DNA of 64,000 bases from Skeletonema tropicum (Eukaryota > Bacillariophyta > Thalassiosirophyceae > Thalassiosirales > Thalassiosiraceae): the NCBI GenBank assembly GCA_037178625.1, contig CM074127.1, positions 4,774,001-4,838,000 on the forward strand. Reading direction: 5' to 3'. The notes under the pieces were generated by a model. It was not told the DNA's origin. It saw nothing but the letters and a program-made list of their open reading frames with translations, and did no database searches. Shown here piece by piece: positions 54,455-63,583 of this stretch (within the stretch, counting starts at the first letter, position 1; each line of letters begins with the position of its first letter). Position numbers and translations under genes: made by a program.

Positions 54455-57232
54455 CTATAACTGAAGCTTGAAATTTCTACCTCTTCTCCCATTCGCAATC
54501 CGGCTTGCTGCGCTTGCCCTTCGTCTGCCCTGGTACTTACTTTCGTTCACTCGACTCCCTGCCAATCGACTCTCTACGACCTTCTTCTTTTCTTTCACTT
54601 GGTCAGTAACTTTGTGCAGGCTTCTGTTTAACTCGCTTTTTGCCTGCTGCATCGCTTTTGTGGCAGGTTTCAAGCTAAACAATTTCTTTTCTTCCTTTAC
54701 TTCTGTCATGCCCATGACTAGGTCAACAACTGAGGAAACTTGGGAAATAATGGAAACTTGGGACATAATGGATTTGTCGTCGTCATCATCTACGTGCTTC
54801 TTTTTTGATGACTTCTTAAAGCTGCGACTTCTCTTGATCGACGCGTTCACGTTAGACCACTTTTTAGTTCTAGGATCATACCGTTTGGTCCACATCATAA
54901 CCTTACTCATCGTTGCTTTGTTTTTGTTCTTCGAATTTGCATCTGAGCCATCATTAACCCAACTGCTAATAAAACTCGTCAGCGGCAATAGCTCGATACC
55001 TTCTACTTGTTGGTGCGACGCAACTTTTGTATGGCGTGTCCTTTTCTTTTGTGGACTTGGGGTCCGTTTGACTGATGGAGTGGGTGGCGGGGTTTTGCCC
55101 CTCTGTGTAGCTGGAGTCTTCATCGTTATGCTGAGAGAAATAGATCCGAAAGGTGCAAGTGAACAGCTCTTCATAGGGAGAGGTAGAGTGATATTGTTCG
55201 ATGACGGACCATCCTTGGTCTTTGAGGGAAGTTTTTTGAATACGCGAGTCACGCTTGATAGCGCCCATTTTTTCTTGCCATTCAAAGAGTCGATGACGTC
55301 TTCCTCGTCAAAGATGATAGAAGACAACGGTACTTTCACTGCTGCTAACAACGGATCATCGGTCACTTTATGTTTCTGCTTAGAGGACGATTTTTCTTCT
55401 TTAAAGAATGACAATGACATTGGTGTAGATGGGGAGTTGTCAGTCGATTTTCGTTTGCTTCGAACTTCAACAATCAAATCATCTTGCCCTGCGAACCATC
55501 GCTGGTCCTCAGGTGGACATGGCAATGAACAAGAATTACGATGTCTCTTCTTCCAAGTAATACTGCCCTTATTAAACTTGACAGACTTGGTTAGATGTTC
55601 ATTGCGCCCGAAGACAAAGCGAACGTATGGGCGGACGTCGGAGTGATTAGATTTTCTCGACTTGGATTTTGGCTTGGGATCAGTAGCTCTCAACCATGGC
55701 CATGCACAGTGATGCGCGTGATCGCATCTTGGAACCAGTTGCTTCACATTTAATATTGACACTGCCAGGTGTGCTTGACCTACACCTGAAGAATTGAGAT
55801 CGGTCTTGAGTCCTCTTCCAGGGGAATGAACCGTTCTGGAGTCATCCGAAATAACGATGGAATTTTCTTCCTCTATGTCACTGTCGGTAACGACAGTATG
55901 ATTGCCCGAGTTGGAGAACTCAATATGACTCCTGTCCAAGAAGTTATCATGGCACATCTTCACCAATACAACCTGCTTCGCGAGCTCTGAGGCAAGGTCC
56001 CATTGAAGGACAATACCGTAGTTCATACTCACAAATCCCATTCGAATCGTGAGGATGGAACGCGTCTCTACCGCTTCTAAACCCATATATCCCTGAATGG
56101 GAACGGCAACGGCATCGGAGCGTAGCATGTCTGCTCCCTTTCCGTATTTTCCAGATTCAATTTCGGACAGTAACGATAGCTTTTGCATTAATTTTGCAAG
56201 GGCTGCCTCTCTCCCCACAGCCGATGGGGGACGACCTTGGGATGAAACCTTGCTTGATCCATTCTCCTTGTACAGATCACACTTGGGGTGAAAGAAAGCC
56301 GATGTATTCACATTAGTAAATCTAGTCATCGTGCTAGCTCTACTACCAACCGGAGAAGGTTCGTCTGATTTCTTCGATCTATTGCGCAGCCACTGCGGTG
56401 TAGCAATTTTCTTTCTATAGGGACTACCCTTCTTCCTAAGTGGGCTGCCAAACTTAGTGGTCCTCTCCCGATCTATGGAAGTGGAACTGCTGTTTTCAAT
56501 TGCACACTGCAAGGCATCATCGATTAAGGCTGTCACAACCTCATCGTGTTTCGATGCGAACCGTTCGACGTTTGTCTTTTCAAGAATATTCAACATTTTC
56601 GTATTGATAGATGTGACCCCCAGCCCTCCTCCAAAAGAAGGACTTGATTCTATGACTTTCGCTCCTTTATCTCTTCTGCTACTATTGAGTAGCTTTTCCA
56701 ACGGTACCGATCTAGCCCTCTTACGTGTATTCGGAGGGTCTTTCAACAGTGGACTCTCAGATTCTCTTTTCCCGTCACTTTTGTCGGAATTCCGCTTAGT
56801 ATTGTTGTTGTCTATGGAGGGTGATGGATCCCTTGTATCTCTATTAGTTTGTCGTTGCAGACGCCGCCGCCACTGAGACTGAGAACGCTGCGAGTCTACA
56901 GAACTGCAATCACTACTGAGGTCTTCGTGTGAAACCGAGCGCCCAAATGACCCCACTCTTTTTATTGAAGCCTTCAAGCCAAGTTTGATGGAAGACTTCG
57001 TATCGATTGTTTCCTCTACAATAGCGGGATTGCTCCCAGCCGATTTATTACCAGATTCACCGCACAAGTTGGGAAGACTATCCTGTAAGCTTCCGAAGCA
57101 GTCTACCCAAAAACCATTGCCATCAACACTGGGTTTATCAGGAGAGACCAATATAGAGGCTTTGGTCTTCGATGGTTGCATCGTAGGTGTAGCATTAGCA
57201 AATATTGTTGGTGACATTTTTGCCATTACCAT
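54455..57232 (-). CDS. Large basic protein with a C2-like domain, function unknown
   Basis: 925 aa, one exon. It is Ser/Lys/Arg-rich and mostly low complexity. A central ordered region (about 440-670) has AHLAVSILNVKQLVPRCDHA, DVRPYVRFVFGRNEHLTKSV, GSITWKKRH and DDLIVEVRSK. This follows the strand order of a C2 domain (first strand, polarised loop, exit strand) but lacks a clear set of Ca-binding Asp. Downstream are PPPTPSVKRTPSPQKKR and a basic tail (YQGRRRASAASRIANGRRGR). Many SxR/RxxS sites suggest phosphorylation. I recognise no named family. It may be a diatom-specific membrane or cytoskeletal adaptor. The plus-strand frame opposite (54468-55646) is a mirror of this gene. Confidence 0.6.
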   Translation of the reverse strand: MVMAKMSPTIFANATPTMQPSKTKASILVSPDKPSVDGNGFWVDCFGSLQDSLPNLCGESGNKSAGSNPAIVEETIDTKSSIKLGLKASIKRVGSFGRSVSHEDLSSDCSSVDSQRSQSQWRRRLQRQTNRDTRDPSPSIDNNNTKRNSDKSDGKRESESPLLKDPPNTRKRARSVPLEKLLNSSRRDKGAKVIESSPSFGGGLGVTSINTKMLNILEKTNVERFASKHDEVVTALIDDALQCAIENSSSTSIDRERTTKFGSPLRKKGSPYRKKIATPQWLRNRSKKSDEPSPVGSRASTMTRFTNVNTSAFFHPKCDLYKENGSSKVSSQGRPPSAVGREAALAKLMQKLSLLSEIESGKYGKGADMLRSDAVAVPIQGYMGLEAVETRSILTIRMGFVSMNYGIVLQWDLASELAKQVVLVKMCHDNFLDRSHIEFSNSGNHTVVTDSDIEEENSIVISDDSRTVHSPGRGLKTDLNSSGVGQAHLAVSILNVKQLVPRCDHAHHCAWPWLRATDPKPKSKSRKSNHSDVRPYVRFVFGRNEHLTKSVKFNKGSITWKKRHRNSCSLPCPPEDQRWFAGQDDLIVEVRSKRKSTDNSPSTPMSLSFFKEEKSSSKQKHKVTDDPLLAAVKVPLSSIIFDEEDVIDSLNGKKKWALSSVTRVFKKLPSKTKDGPSSNNITLPLPMKSCSLAPFGSISLSITMKTPATQRGKTPPPTPSVKRTPSPQKKRTRHTKVASHQQVEGIELLPLTSFISSWVNDGSDANSKNKNKATMSKVMMWTKRYDPRTKKWSNVNASIKRSRSFKKSSKKKHVDDDDDKSIMSQVSIISQVSSVVDLVMGMTEVKEEKKLFSLKPATKAMQQAKSELNRSLHKVTDQVKEKKKVVESRLAGSRVNESKYQGRRRASAASRIANGRRGRNFKLQL

Positions 57233-57882
57233 TCCTTCACTGATTCCTGCTAATTATTGCTTTTGTTATCTTCAATCGCAAACAGTGTCTCCATCATTGT
57301 CTTGCAGCAATATTTCAGCCGTGCTCCAAAAACATCGTTTCAAAAATGTGTGTGAGAGTTCGCAAAGGGTGGCCGAATATGTTTCCTTTTTGTGTCCGTT
57401 TTTCGACGATTTAGATCACGGATAAGTGATATAGGTGTCTCATTTCTCAATTTGGGTACAATAGTGTTATTTTCATGTACTTTCTTCACAACTGTCATTC
57501 GTGTGAGTGGAACAAAGTTGCAAGTGGGAAACAAACAAGGAAAGTGATTATTGATTTCAGTGGGTTTGGACGATTTTGTTGAATACTGCGAACTTTTGTG
57601 TGAGTATCGGTGATGAAATTTCAGAAAAGCACTCTTGTGTGAGATTTCTTTACCCTTGGTGTGAGTGGAATGCAACTCGCTTTCTTCAAATCTGATTTTC
57701 AGGGACCGACAGCGAGCTGAAAGCCTAAGTATGACCTTGCTTACAATAACTTAATACTCCCATCTCTAAGTAATTCCCTAAAACGCACAGATGCATTACT
57801 CTAGCCAATTGTATTCTCTTACCTCCTACTATATATATAAAGAGAGAGTTGGGGCCTTCAACTACTTGGAAAGATGGATACT
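57233..57882. other. Intergenic region upstream of the C2-like gene
   Basis: 650 bp. The left part is the upstream region and possible 5' UTR of the C2-like gene (start 57232). The right part is the 3' flank of the lumen protein. A stretch actatatatataaagagaga (57828-57847) is TATA-like but lies downstream of the minus-strand gene. A minus-strand frame at 57340-57675 (111 codons) has no motif and is not called. Confidence 0.4.
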
Positions 57883-59267
57883 TCAAAAAATGCTGCGTAG
57901 CTTTCCAACGGCACCCTCTGCAAGATGCTTCAATTCATCCACTTCATTCTCCACAGCAGGTCCAGCCTTCTCCTTCAACTGCTGCATTGCATCCCCAACC
58001 ACAGGAGCAATATCTTTTGCTACTTCTTCTTTCACCTCTTCAACCACCTCACCTACCAGTGGTGCCAAATCTTTGCGAGCAGCCTTCACTGCAGGACCAA
58101 ACTCCTTGTCCAGCAGCCCCTCAAACGCCTCGAGGTCTTTTTCAAACTCTTCTTCATTTGCAATTGTATCTTTGAGGGCCTTTATCCAATCAATATCTGT
58201 ATTCTTGGCTCTTTCTTTGTAATCTTTTGCGGACATGGCCTTGAACTTGCCTGTCGGAAGAGGAAGATGACGAGGAGGAGTAAGTCATGGCCATCAAAGA
58301 TTAGGTCATTGGATGGATCTCCTTGAACAGGATGATCACTCTCAACATCACGTATACACGATATACAGTTAATGCATAATTTGGCCTTGAACTTACCTGT
58401 CTTGGGATCTATATCTTTCTCACTTTGCTTTTTGAGGCGTGTTATCAGATCATCTTCAAATGCTACCTTTTCTTTCAACTTGGTGACGAATTCATCAGAT
58501 GGCTTCTGTTGCTGATCACCTTCCGCATTGCTTGATGAAATATCAGTGTCTTCAATTTGCTTTACTTCCGACTCAATCTTTTCAATTTCAGTAATGACAG
58601 CCTCCGTTTCAGACTTGAGCTTTTCCTCCTCTTCAATAAGTTTATCTGTAGCTTCCTTTACTTTAGCCTCCTCCTTTTCAATGTCTTCTGGAGTTGCTGT
58701 TTCATCCTGCTCTATGGCTACTTCCTTTTCAAGTTCCTCTACAAGTTTCTTTTCATCAGATATTGTTTGTTTCTCGTCTACTTCCTCTTTGAGAATGTCA
58801 GAGTCAAGCTTTTGTTCCTCGGTTATGATTGTTTCGACGCCAGCATTCTCTTCCTCTGCTGCCTTTTTTTCATCTGGTATCGGATCTTTTTCGCCTACTT
58901 CCTCTGATGATGAAGGGATCGTTTCTACAGAAGCTTTCTCTTCCTTTTGCACGGGAGAAGATTCAGCAGCGACACCCTCTTCCTCTGCAATTGCTATGGA
59001 TGGTGGCATCAAAATAACATTCGACAAGAAGGCCATTGCAACCGATGAGGTGGTAGCCCCATGCTTGAGAAATGCTCGTCGCGAGTTTTCAGCTGTATTG
59101 TTTGGCAGTACGTCATCGTCATTATTGCGTCTTCGAGCTGCCGCCACGGTCAAAGCAGCAAGCTGCCGCTTTGGCCGAGAAGTTGGTGCCACCGCAGCAT
59201 GATAGAAGGCTTGACAAGGTGACAGTAATAGTACGAATGAAACCAAGATGCTTTGCCGAAGGATCAT
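57883..59267 (-). CDS. Thylakoid-lumen coiled-coil protein, Tat-type signal
   Basis: Two exons, 59267-58397 and 58250-57883, 412 aa. Three targeting layers are visible: an ER-type signal (ILVSFVLLLSPCQA), cleavage before Phe (CQA-FYHA) as in diatom plastid presequences, then a twin-arginine lumen signal, RRAFLKHG, a hydrophobic stretch and IAIAEEEG. The mature part is Glu/Lys-rich helix (EEKLKSETEAVITEIEKIES) with many heptads. Exon 2 adds KDYKERAKNTDIDWIKALKD and amphipathic repeats (VGEVVEEVKEEVAKDIAPVV) reminiscent of apolipoprotein/LEA-like helices. No enzyme motif is seen. The role is unknown; lumen scaffold or lipid contact is a guess. The start chosen is the Met that begins the signal peptide, although the frame is open upstream. 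Confidence 0.75.
58251..58396 (-). repeat. Intron bounded by a 20-bp direct repeat
   Basis: The 146-bp intron of the lumen-protein gene has, on the coding strand, gacaggtaagttcaaggcca across its donor and gacaggcaagttcaaggcca across its acceptor. That is 19 of 20 identical, and the one difference is donor base +2 (T versus C). This resembles the target duplication expected after a recent intron gain. Confidence 0.85.
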
Positions 59268-59472
59268 GTTATCTGGGCCGTTACTTCCTCGACGTCGAGA
59301 ACGCTTTGAGGCGTTACTGTTTGCTTTTTTGGAAAAAGAGAAGTGAAAATGTGACGAGACGATGTTGATAAAGTTGAAGAAGTGAATTGGCTCAACAGCG
59401 GAGTAGACGTCTAATACAATAGCAATAGATCTTAATCGGAGGCAACGCAAATATATCTAATAGCATTAGAGA

Positions 59473-60759
59473 ATGCTCTACGAAGAGTCGTCCCAAGCAG
59501 TCAAATGGCAGCTCTCCTCTCAAGCCGAATTGAACTCGCTACGAGAGAGGGCAAATAGAAGAGCACGTGGTGTGTTATCACGTGAAGAAGAGAGTGCTGC
59601 ATCGTCATCCGGTCCTTCAGTTGTAGCCGATGATTCTCAACAATCAACAACAATGAAGCAGTCGGCATCTGCTGTTCCGTTGGAAGTGTTTGGATTTGCA
59701 GATACACGAGGTGATCGACCAAAGTCTACTACCGACGACCAAGCAGCAGCAGCATTAATGTCCGAAGATGATCCCAACTACGGCCCTACAAAAACATCCA
59801 AAGCACGTGGCTCAAATGCACTATTAACTCCATCAGACGAAACACTTCTTTTATCATTCTACTGCTCCAAAATACCACTGCTCATTGGTCCACATGCGAC
59901 ACTCCCCCGATGCAAACGTGATGCCAAGGTGGCAGCAACTGCATCACTCCTCTTTCGAAGATTTTACCTCTCCAATTCTGTCATGATACACGATCCCAAA
60001 CCCATGTTGGCAGCGGCTGCATTCTTGGCTGCCAAAGTTGAAGATTGCATGCTAGACGTTCGCTATTTAGAAATGGGTACAAAGGAAATGAATGCTCCCG
60101 TCCCTCTCACTGATATTTTAGATGCCGAAATTAGATTGATGAAGGGGATTGATTTTGATTTGCTGGTGTTTTCTCCCTACAAGACAATATTGCCAATTGT
60201 GGAAGATTTACGAACATTTTTAAAGAGTGAACGGGGGAAGGGCCTGGTGAAATGGAAGAGTGGGGAACAGAGACAGTTGGTGGGAGAAGATTTGCGACCG
60301 ATTCATGATATGGCAATGAAGATTGTGGATGATGTGATTGTGTCTGATATTCCATTGATGTATGCACCAGGGGAGGTGGGAACGGCAGCTTTGTTGGTGG
60401 CAAATGAAGATGTATGCAATAGTGTAAGAAATGGCAATAATGCAGATGGAGGAGTTGAAGGAGAGAAGGCAGAGTCACCTGAAATAGACATTGTGGGATA
60501 TGTTCGATCTCGTTTCGAGGATACAGATGATTCGGGGGTTGTTGTAGATTCGACGGCGATTGATGCCGTAGCGCAACGCGTATCGAGTTTAGCGCAGCTG
60601 ATTCGAGAGCTGAGGGAGGGTAAGCACGGCTGTGGAAATTACAATGCAGACATGCATCAGCTGAAGGGAGTCAATAAGAAGCTGAAGAAGTGTCGCGCAT
60701 GGGGCTCTTCTGAGAAGAAAGATAAAAAGAAGCGGAAACGAAAAGAAGCGGAAGAGTGA
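59473..60759 (+). CDS. CCNH: Cyclin H, regulatory subunit of the CDK-activating kinase/TFIIH
   Basis: 428 aa, one exon. The N-terminus (MLYEESSQAVKWQLSSQAEL then NSLRERANRRAR) matches the cyclin H helix that contacts CDK7. Cyclin box 1 has LTPSDETLLLSFYCSKIPLL, LFRRFYLSNSVM and AAAAFLAAKVED. Box 2 includes IVSDIPLMYAPGEVGTAALL. Cyclin C would lack the N-terminal match. Insertions of Ser/Gln-rich sequence separate the N-terminal helix from box 1. The C-terminus is Lys-rich (EKKDKKKRKRK), a probable nuclear signal. It shares a 205-bp divergent promoter with the lumen-protein gene. Confidence 0.85.
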   Translation: MLYEESSQAVKWQLSSQAELNSLRERANRRARGVLSREEESAASSSGPSVVADDSQQSTTMKQSASAVPLEVFGFADTRGDRPKSTTDDQAAAALMSEDDPNYGPTKTSKARGSNALLTPSDETLLLSFYCSKIPLLIGPHATLPRCKRDAKVAATASLLFRRFYLSNSVMIHDPKPMLAAAAFLAAKVEDCMLDVRYLEMGTKEMNAPVPLTDILDAEIRLMKGIDFDLLVFSPYKTILPIVEDLRTFLKSERGKGLVKWKSGEQRQLVGEDLRPIHDMAMKIVDDVIVSDIPLMYAPGEVGTAALLVANEDVCNSVRNGNNADGGVEGEKAESPEIDIVGYVRSRFEDTDDSGVVVDSTAIDAVAQRVSSLAQLIRELREGKHGCGNYNADMHQLKGVNKKLKKCRAWGSSEKKDKKKRKRKEAEE

Positions 60760-60925
60760 TACGAAAAAGTGGATGCGGATGCAGTCCAGCACACAATGTC
60801 CTGTCCGTGCACAAAGGCTATAGATAACATGAATATTATTCTTTTATCACATTTCGTTCACGTTGTACATCGTTGTCGCTCTGTTGTCATCCGCAGGAGA
60901 GTCACACTTCCCATAGCGCATGAAA

Positions 60926-63583
60926 TTATGAATCCTGTGTAACAACATCATTTACATTTGACGCCCACGTGACACTAGATTTCCTTCCTTGATGGCTCGA
61001 CTGATTCTCTTCTTCAGTTTGTTTATTCCATTCCTCGTTTGTTTTGGCAATGTCTTTTTTTGACCCATCATTACTGATCGATCCTCGAATATCACTACGC
61101 CTGGATTTTGCAGGAATAAGGGCAAATATCCTTTTAGGCTTTGCTCCTTCAGGCGTATCATCACTGTTAGTGTTACTCGCTGCAGCCTCACGAAGACGAA
61201 CGTGAAACTGGTAAAACTTCGGACCAAACATGAGTAGAGTTACTGTCGAACTGATGAGGAACAGAATCATGACATTAACAAAATATAAGGCATCTGTATC
61301 CTCTTGCACAATCACAAGAACAGGCACGCCAATGATTCCTACTTGGAACATTGAGATAATCGATGATGTGATCCATTTTGACTCCTGGTAATCTGAAGGT
61401 ATCTTTCTCACTTGGTAACACATATAGAGTGCAAAGAGGAGGCAAGACAAGTTGACCACCGCAAGTACGATGATAAAGTGCTTGCCATTCCCATTCTCTG
61501 ACGTGCACAACCCAACTGATTTCACCGGATATCCACTATCCCAATCCACAACTTTTCGCTGCCATTGCAGCGGGTCAACGAGTTGCCACGTTAGCATGAT
61601 CAAAGTTTCCACGGCCAACAGGCCTATCACAAAGCCAGCAACGTCCTTCACGCCAACCTGTGTTCTTCGATATGCACTTGCTCCTACCATCAATTTGTTG
61701 ATCCGCCAAACCTTGGCAAACAGTGCACCAAATGTAAGTGCGAAGCCAATTGCGAATAGCCAAGGATAAGCCATGCACGCAGCGTCGAGTTTATAAATGT
61801 CTTTGTCAAGTTCATCTTTAATCAGTTCACCAGTGCTTTCATCCTGCATGTATCGGTAGCCTCCTTTTTGTGAACTTAAAGGTAATATCCCGCAAGCAAT
61901 AATCCAAACACCGAAACAAATAACGGCCATGTATTCTGGTTGACTTGCCTTGACAATTGTTCGCCTCCTAAAGATCAACGTCCATGCCATAAAGAAAAGT
62001 GATAATAATGTTTGCATTGCAAATAGTGAGTAGCCCACTGCATAATAAGCGTCATCAACATTTGTGAAATCTTCATTTTTTGTGCATGTGGCATTTGGCC
62101 CTACACCTATGGACCGAGCATCAGATTTGGTACATATACATGTACCATCAACATGACATGTCCCTATCCCTTTCACTTCACATTGACTCTTATGGAGACA
62201 GTCTTTCTCCTCCCACGTTGGCATTGGATAAATGATTGAAGATCCATCAGCGGCTTTCTCTGGAGGATAAACTACTACTGCTTCACTGCTATCCGGTCCA
62301 TCTATAAATTGGAGCATAACGCTGTCACCAGCAGCTTGCCCATTGTTATCGAAGGTCAAGTTTGATTTCACTGTTGGAAAGTAGGCATTTGCTATAAATT
62401 CACGAAGGATATCATCGTCCATTGTGCCAGTCCGTTCGATTGCCTGAACCACGACACTAATCGAGGCTGATGCTGCGGCGGATTGATATGCTGCTGCACG
62501 GTATGAACGCTTGCCAAACGTAGTATTGAATTCGGAGACAGACCATCCTGTCACTTCATCTTTACCTTTCATCGTTGGATGCTTCAGCACATTCGTATGA
62601 AGTTTCAGATTGAGAGAGAATATGTGAGAGATCGAATCTATCAAGTAATATATGTTGTGTTGTTTCAGCACACTCACCCAGTCAGTACCAGCCATCATAT
62701 ACGCAACATCCATTCCCACATCAGCTCTCACTTGGTCTGTGCAAGTCGCAAAGAGCTGCGATTTTGGACTGAAGTTGTTGCTTCGCATTGACTTGACCCA
62801 ATTGCCACAAAAACTTCCATATCCACAAGCTACGCTAATATCGACATCTGGAGCAAAGGTGGTGAGATTCTTTACAAATGGATCTAAATCTTCCGGTGAA
62901 GGTTTTTTGCCTGCAGCTTCATTCATCACCAATTTTAGACCATTTTTTTCAGCGAGTTCTGGTACATGGCATGGACTCTCTTCCTCATGCACAACGGAAA
63001 TAGTCTCGGCGCCTTCCTCAGCCAACGCTCTGATAGCAGCCTCCAACTTTTGGTTTGAAGGACCAAGCGTACCAAACACATATTCATTCCCTTCAAATAC
63101 TGGTGTTTGAGTCGAACCGGCAGCGACGAATACACGTTTGGCACCATTCACAATTGGAGACATATTTTTCGTCAAACCTGATGAGTACGGCCCCAACAAA
63201 AACCCTGTTTTATTTGTGCTAATGAGGGATTCAGCAATTTTTTTCACCATTTCCTTTGATGAATTATCTCCATATGTAGCTAATGCCACACTATACCGCT
63301 TGTTTCCGACAGCAACACCGCATCGAGGAGGTGAATTGATCTTATCGATTGTCATTTCGTATGCAACTTGTTGCAAATGCGCGACGCCGTACTTGCTGTC
63401 ATCTTCATTGATTGATAGAGGTTGACTGAAGACGATCACACCGTCAAAATTGCATGCAGGTTCAGGTTCAGATGCAGGTTCGGATGCAGGCTTTGACGTC
63501 GTTGTTGTGTTGATTTGCACAACATAAGATGAGAGGCCCGATAGATCATCGGTACCACGGACATTCACTTGGACCGAAGACAT
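60926..63583 (-). CDS. Class C G-protein-coupled receptor (GABA-B/glutamate-receptor-like)
   Basis: 885 aa as one open frame, or about 853 aa if a likely intron at 62677-62582 is removed (TGG|GTGAGT ... CTGAAG|CAT, 96 nt, in phase). The ligand domain (about 45-420) is a periplasmic-binding fold: CNFDGVIVFSQPLSI, TGFLLGPYSSGLT, RVFVAAGSTQTPVFEG and GPSNQKLEAAIRALAEEGAE. A short Cys-rich link follows (CLHKSQCEVKGIGTCHVDGT). Then come seven helices, including YAVGYSLFAMQTLLSLFFMA, FGVWIIACGILPL, YPWLFAIGFALTFGALFAKV and WRINKL. This class uses large bilobed ectodomains for amino acids, GABA or ions. No signal peptide starts the predicted protein (MSSVQVNVRGTDDLSG), so an upstream exon may be missing. 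The tail is Ser/Arg-rich. Confidence 0.87.
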   Translation of the reverse strand: MSSVQVNVRGTDDLSGLSSYVVQINTTTTSKPASEPASEPEPACNFDGVIVFSQPLSINEDDSKYGVAHLQQVAYEMTIDKINSPPRCGVAVGNKRYSVALATYGDNSSKEMVKKIAESLISTNKTGFLLGPYSSGLTKNMSPIVNGAKRVFVAAGSTQTPVFEGNEYVFGTLGPSNQKLEAAIRALAEEGAETISVVHEEESPCHVPELAEKNGLKLVMNEAAGKKPSPEDLDPFVKNLTTFAPDVDISVACGYGSFCGNWVKSMRSNNFSPKSQLFATCTDQVRADVGMDVAYMMAGTDWVSVLKQHNIYYLIDSISHIFSLNLKLHTNVLKHPTMKGKDEVTGWSVSEFNTTFGKRSYRAAAYQSAAASASISVVVQAIERTGTMDDDILREFIANAYFPTVKSNLTFDNNGQAAGDSVMLQFIDGPDSSEAVVVYPPEKAADGSSIIYPMPTWEEKDCLHKSQCEVKGIGTCHVDGTCICTKSDARSIGVGPNATCTKNEDFTNVDDAYYAVGYSLFAMQTLLSLFFMAWTLIFRRRTIVKASQPEYMAVICFGVWIIACGILPLSSQKGGYRYMQDESTGELIKDELDKDIYKLDAACMAYPWLFAIGFALTFGALFAKVWRINKLMVGASAYRRTQVGVKDVAGFVIGLLAVETLIMLTWQLVDPLQWQRKVVDWDSGYPVKSVGLCTSENGNGKHFIIVLAVVNLSCLLFALYMCYQVRKIPSDYQESKWITSSIISMFQVGIIGVPVLVIVQEDTDALYFVNVMILFLISSTVTLLMFGPKFYQFHVRLREAAASNTNSDDTPEGAKPKRIFALIPAKSRRSDIRGSISNDGSKKDIAKTNEEWNKQTEEENQSSHQGRKSSVTWASNVNDVVTQDS

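Noticed and set aside
54468..55646. 392-codon plus-strand open frame
   Set aside because: It lies fully opposite the C2-like gene, and its hydrophobic composition mirrors that gene's Ser/Lys/Glu-rich codons. No family motif.
57791..59202. Several plus-strand frames of 108-224 codons, Ser/Phe-rich
   Set aside because: They are the complement of the Glu/Lys-rich lumen-protein exons; the low-complexity Ser/Phe composition has no independent support.
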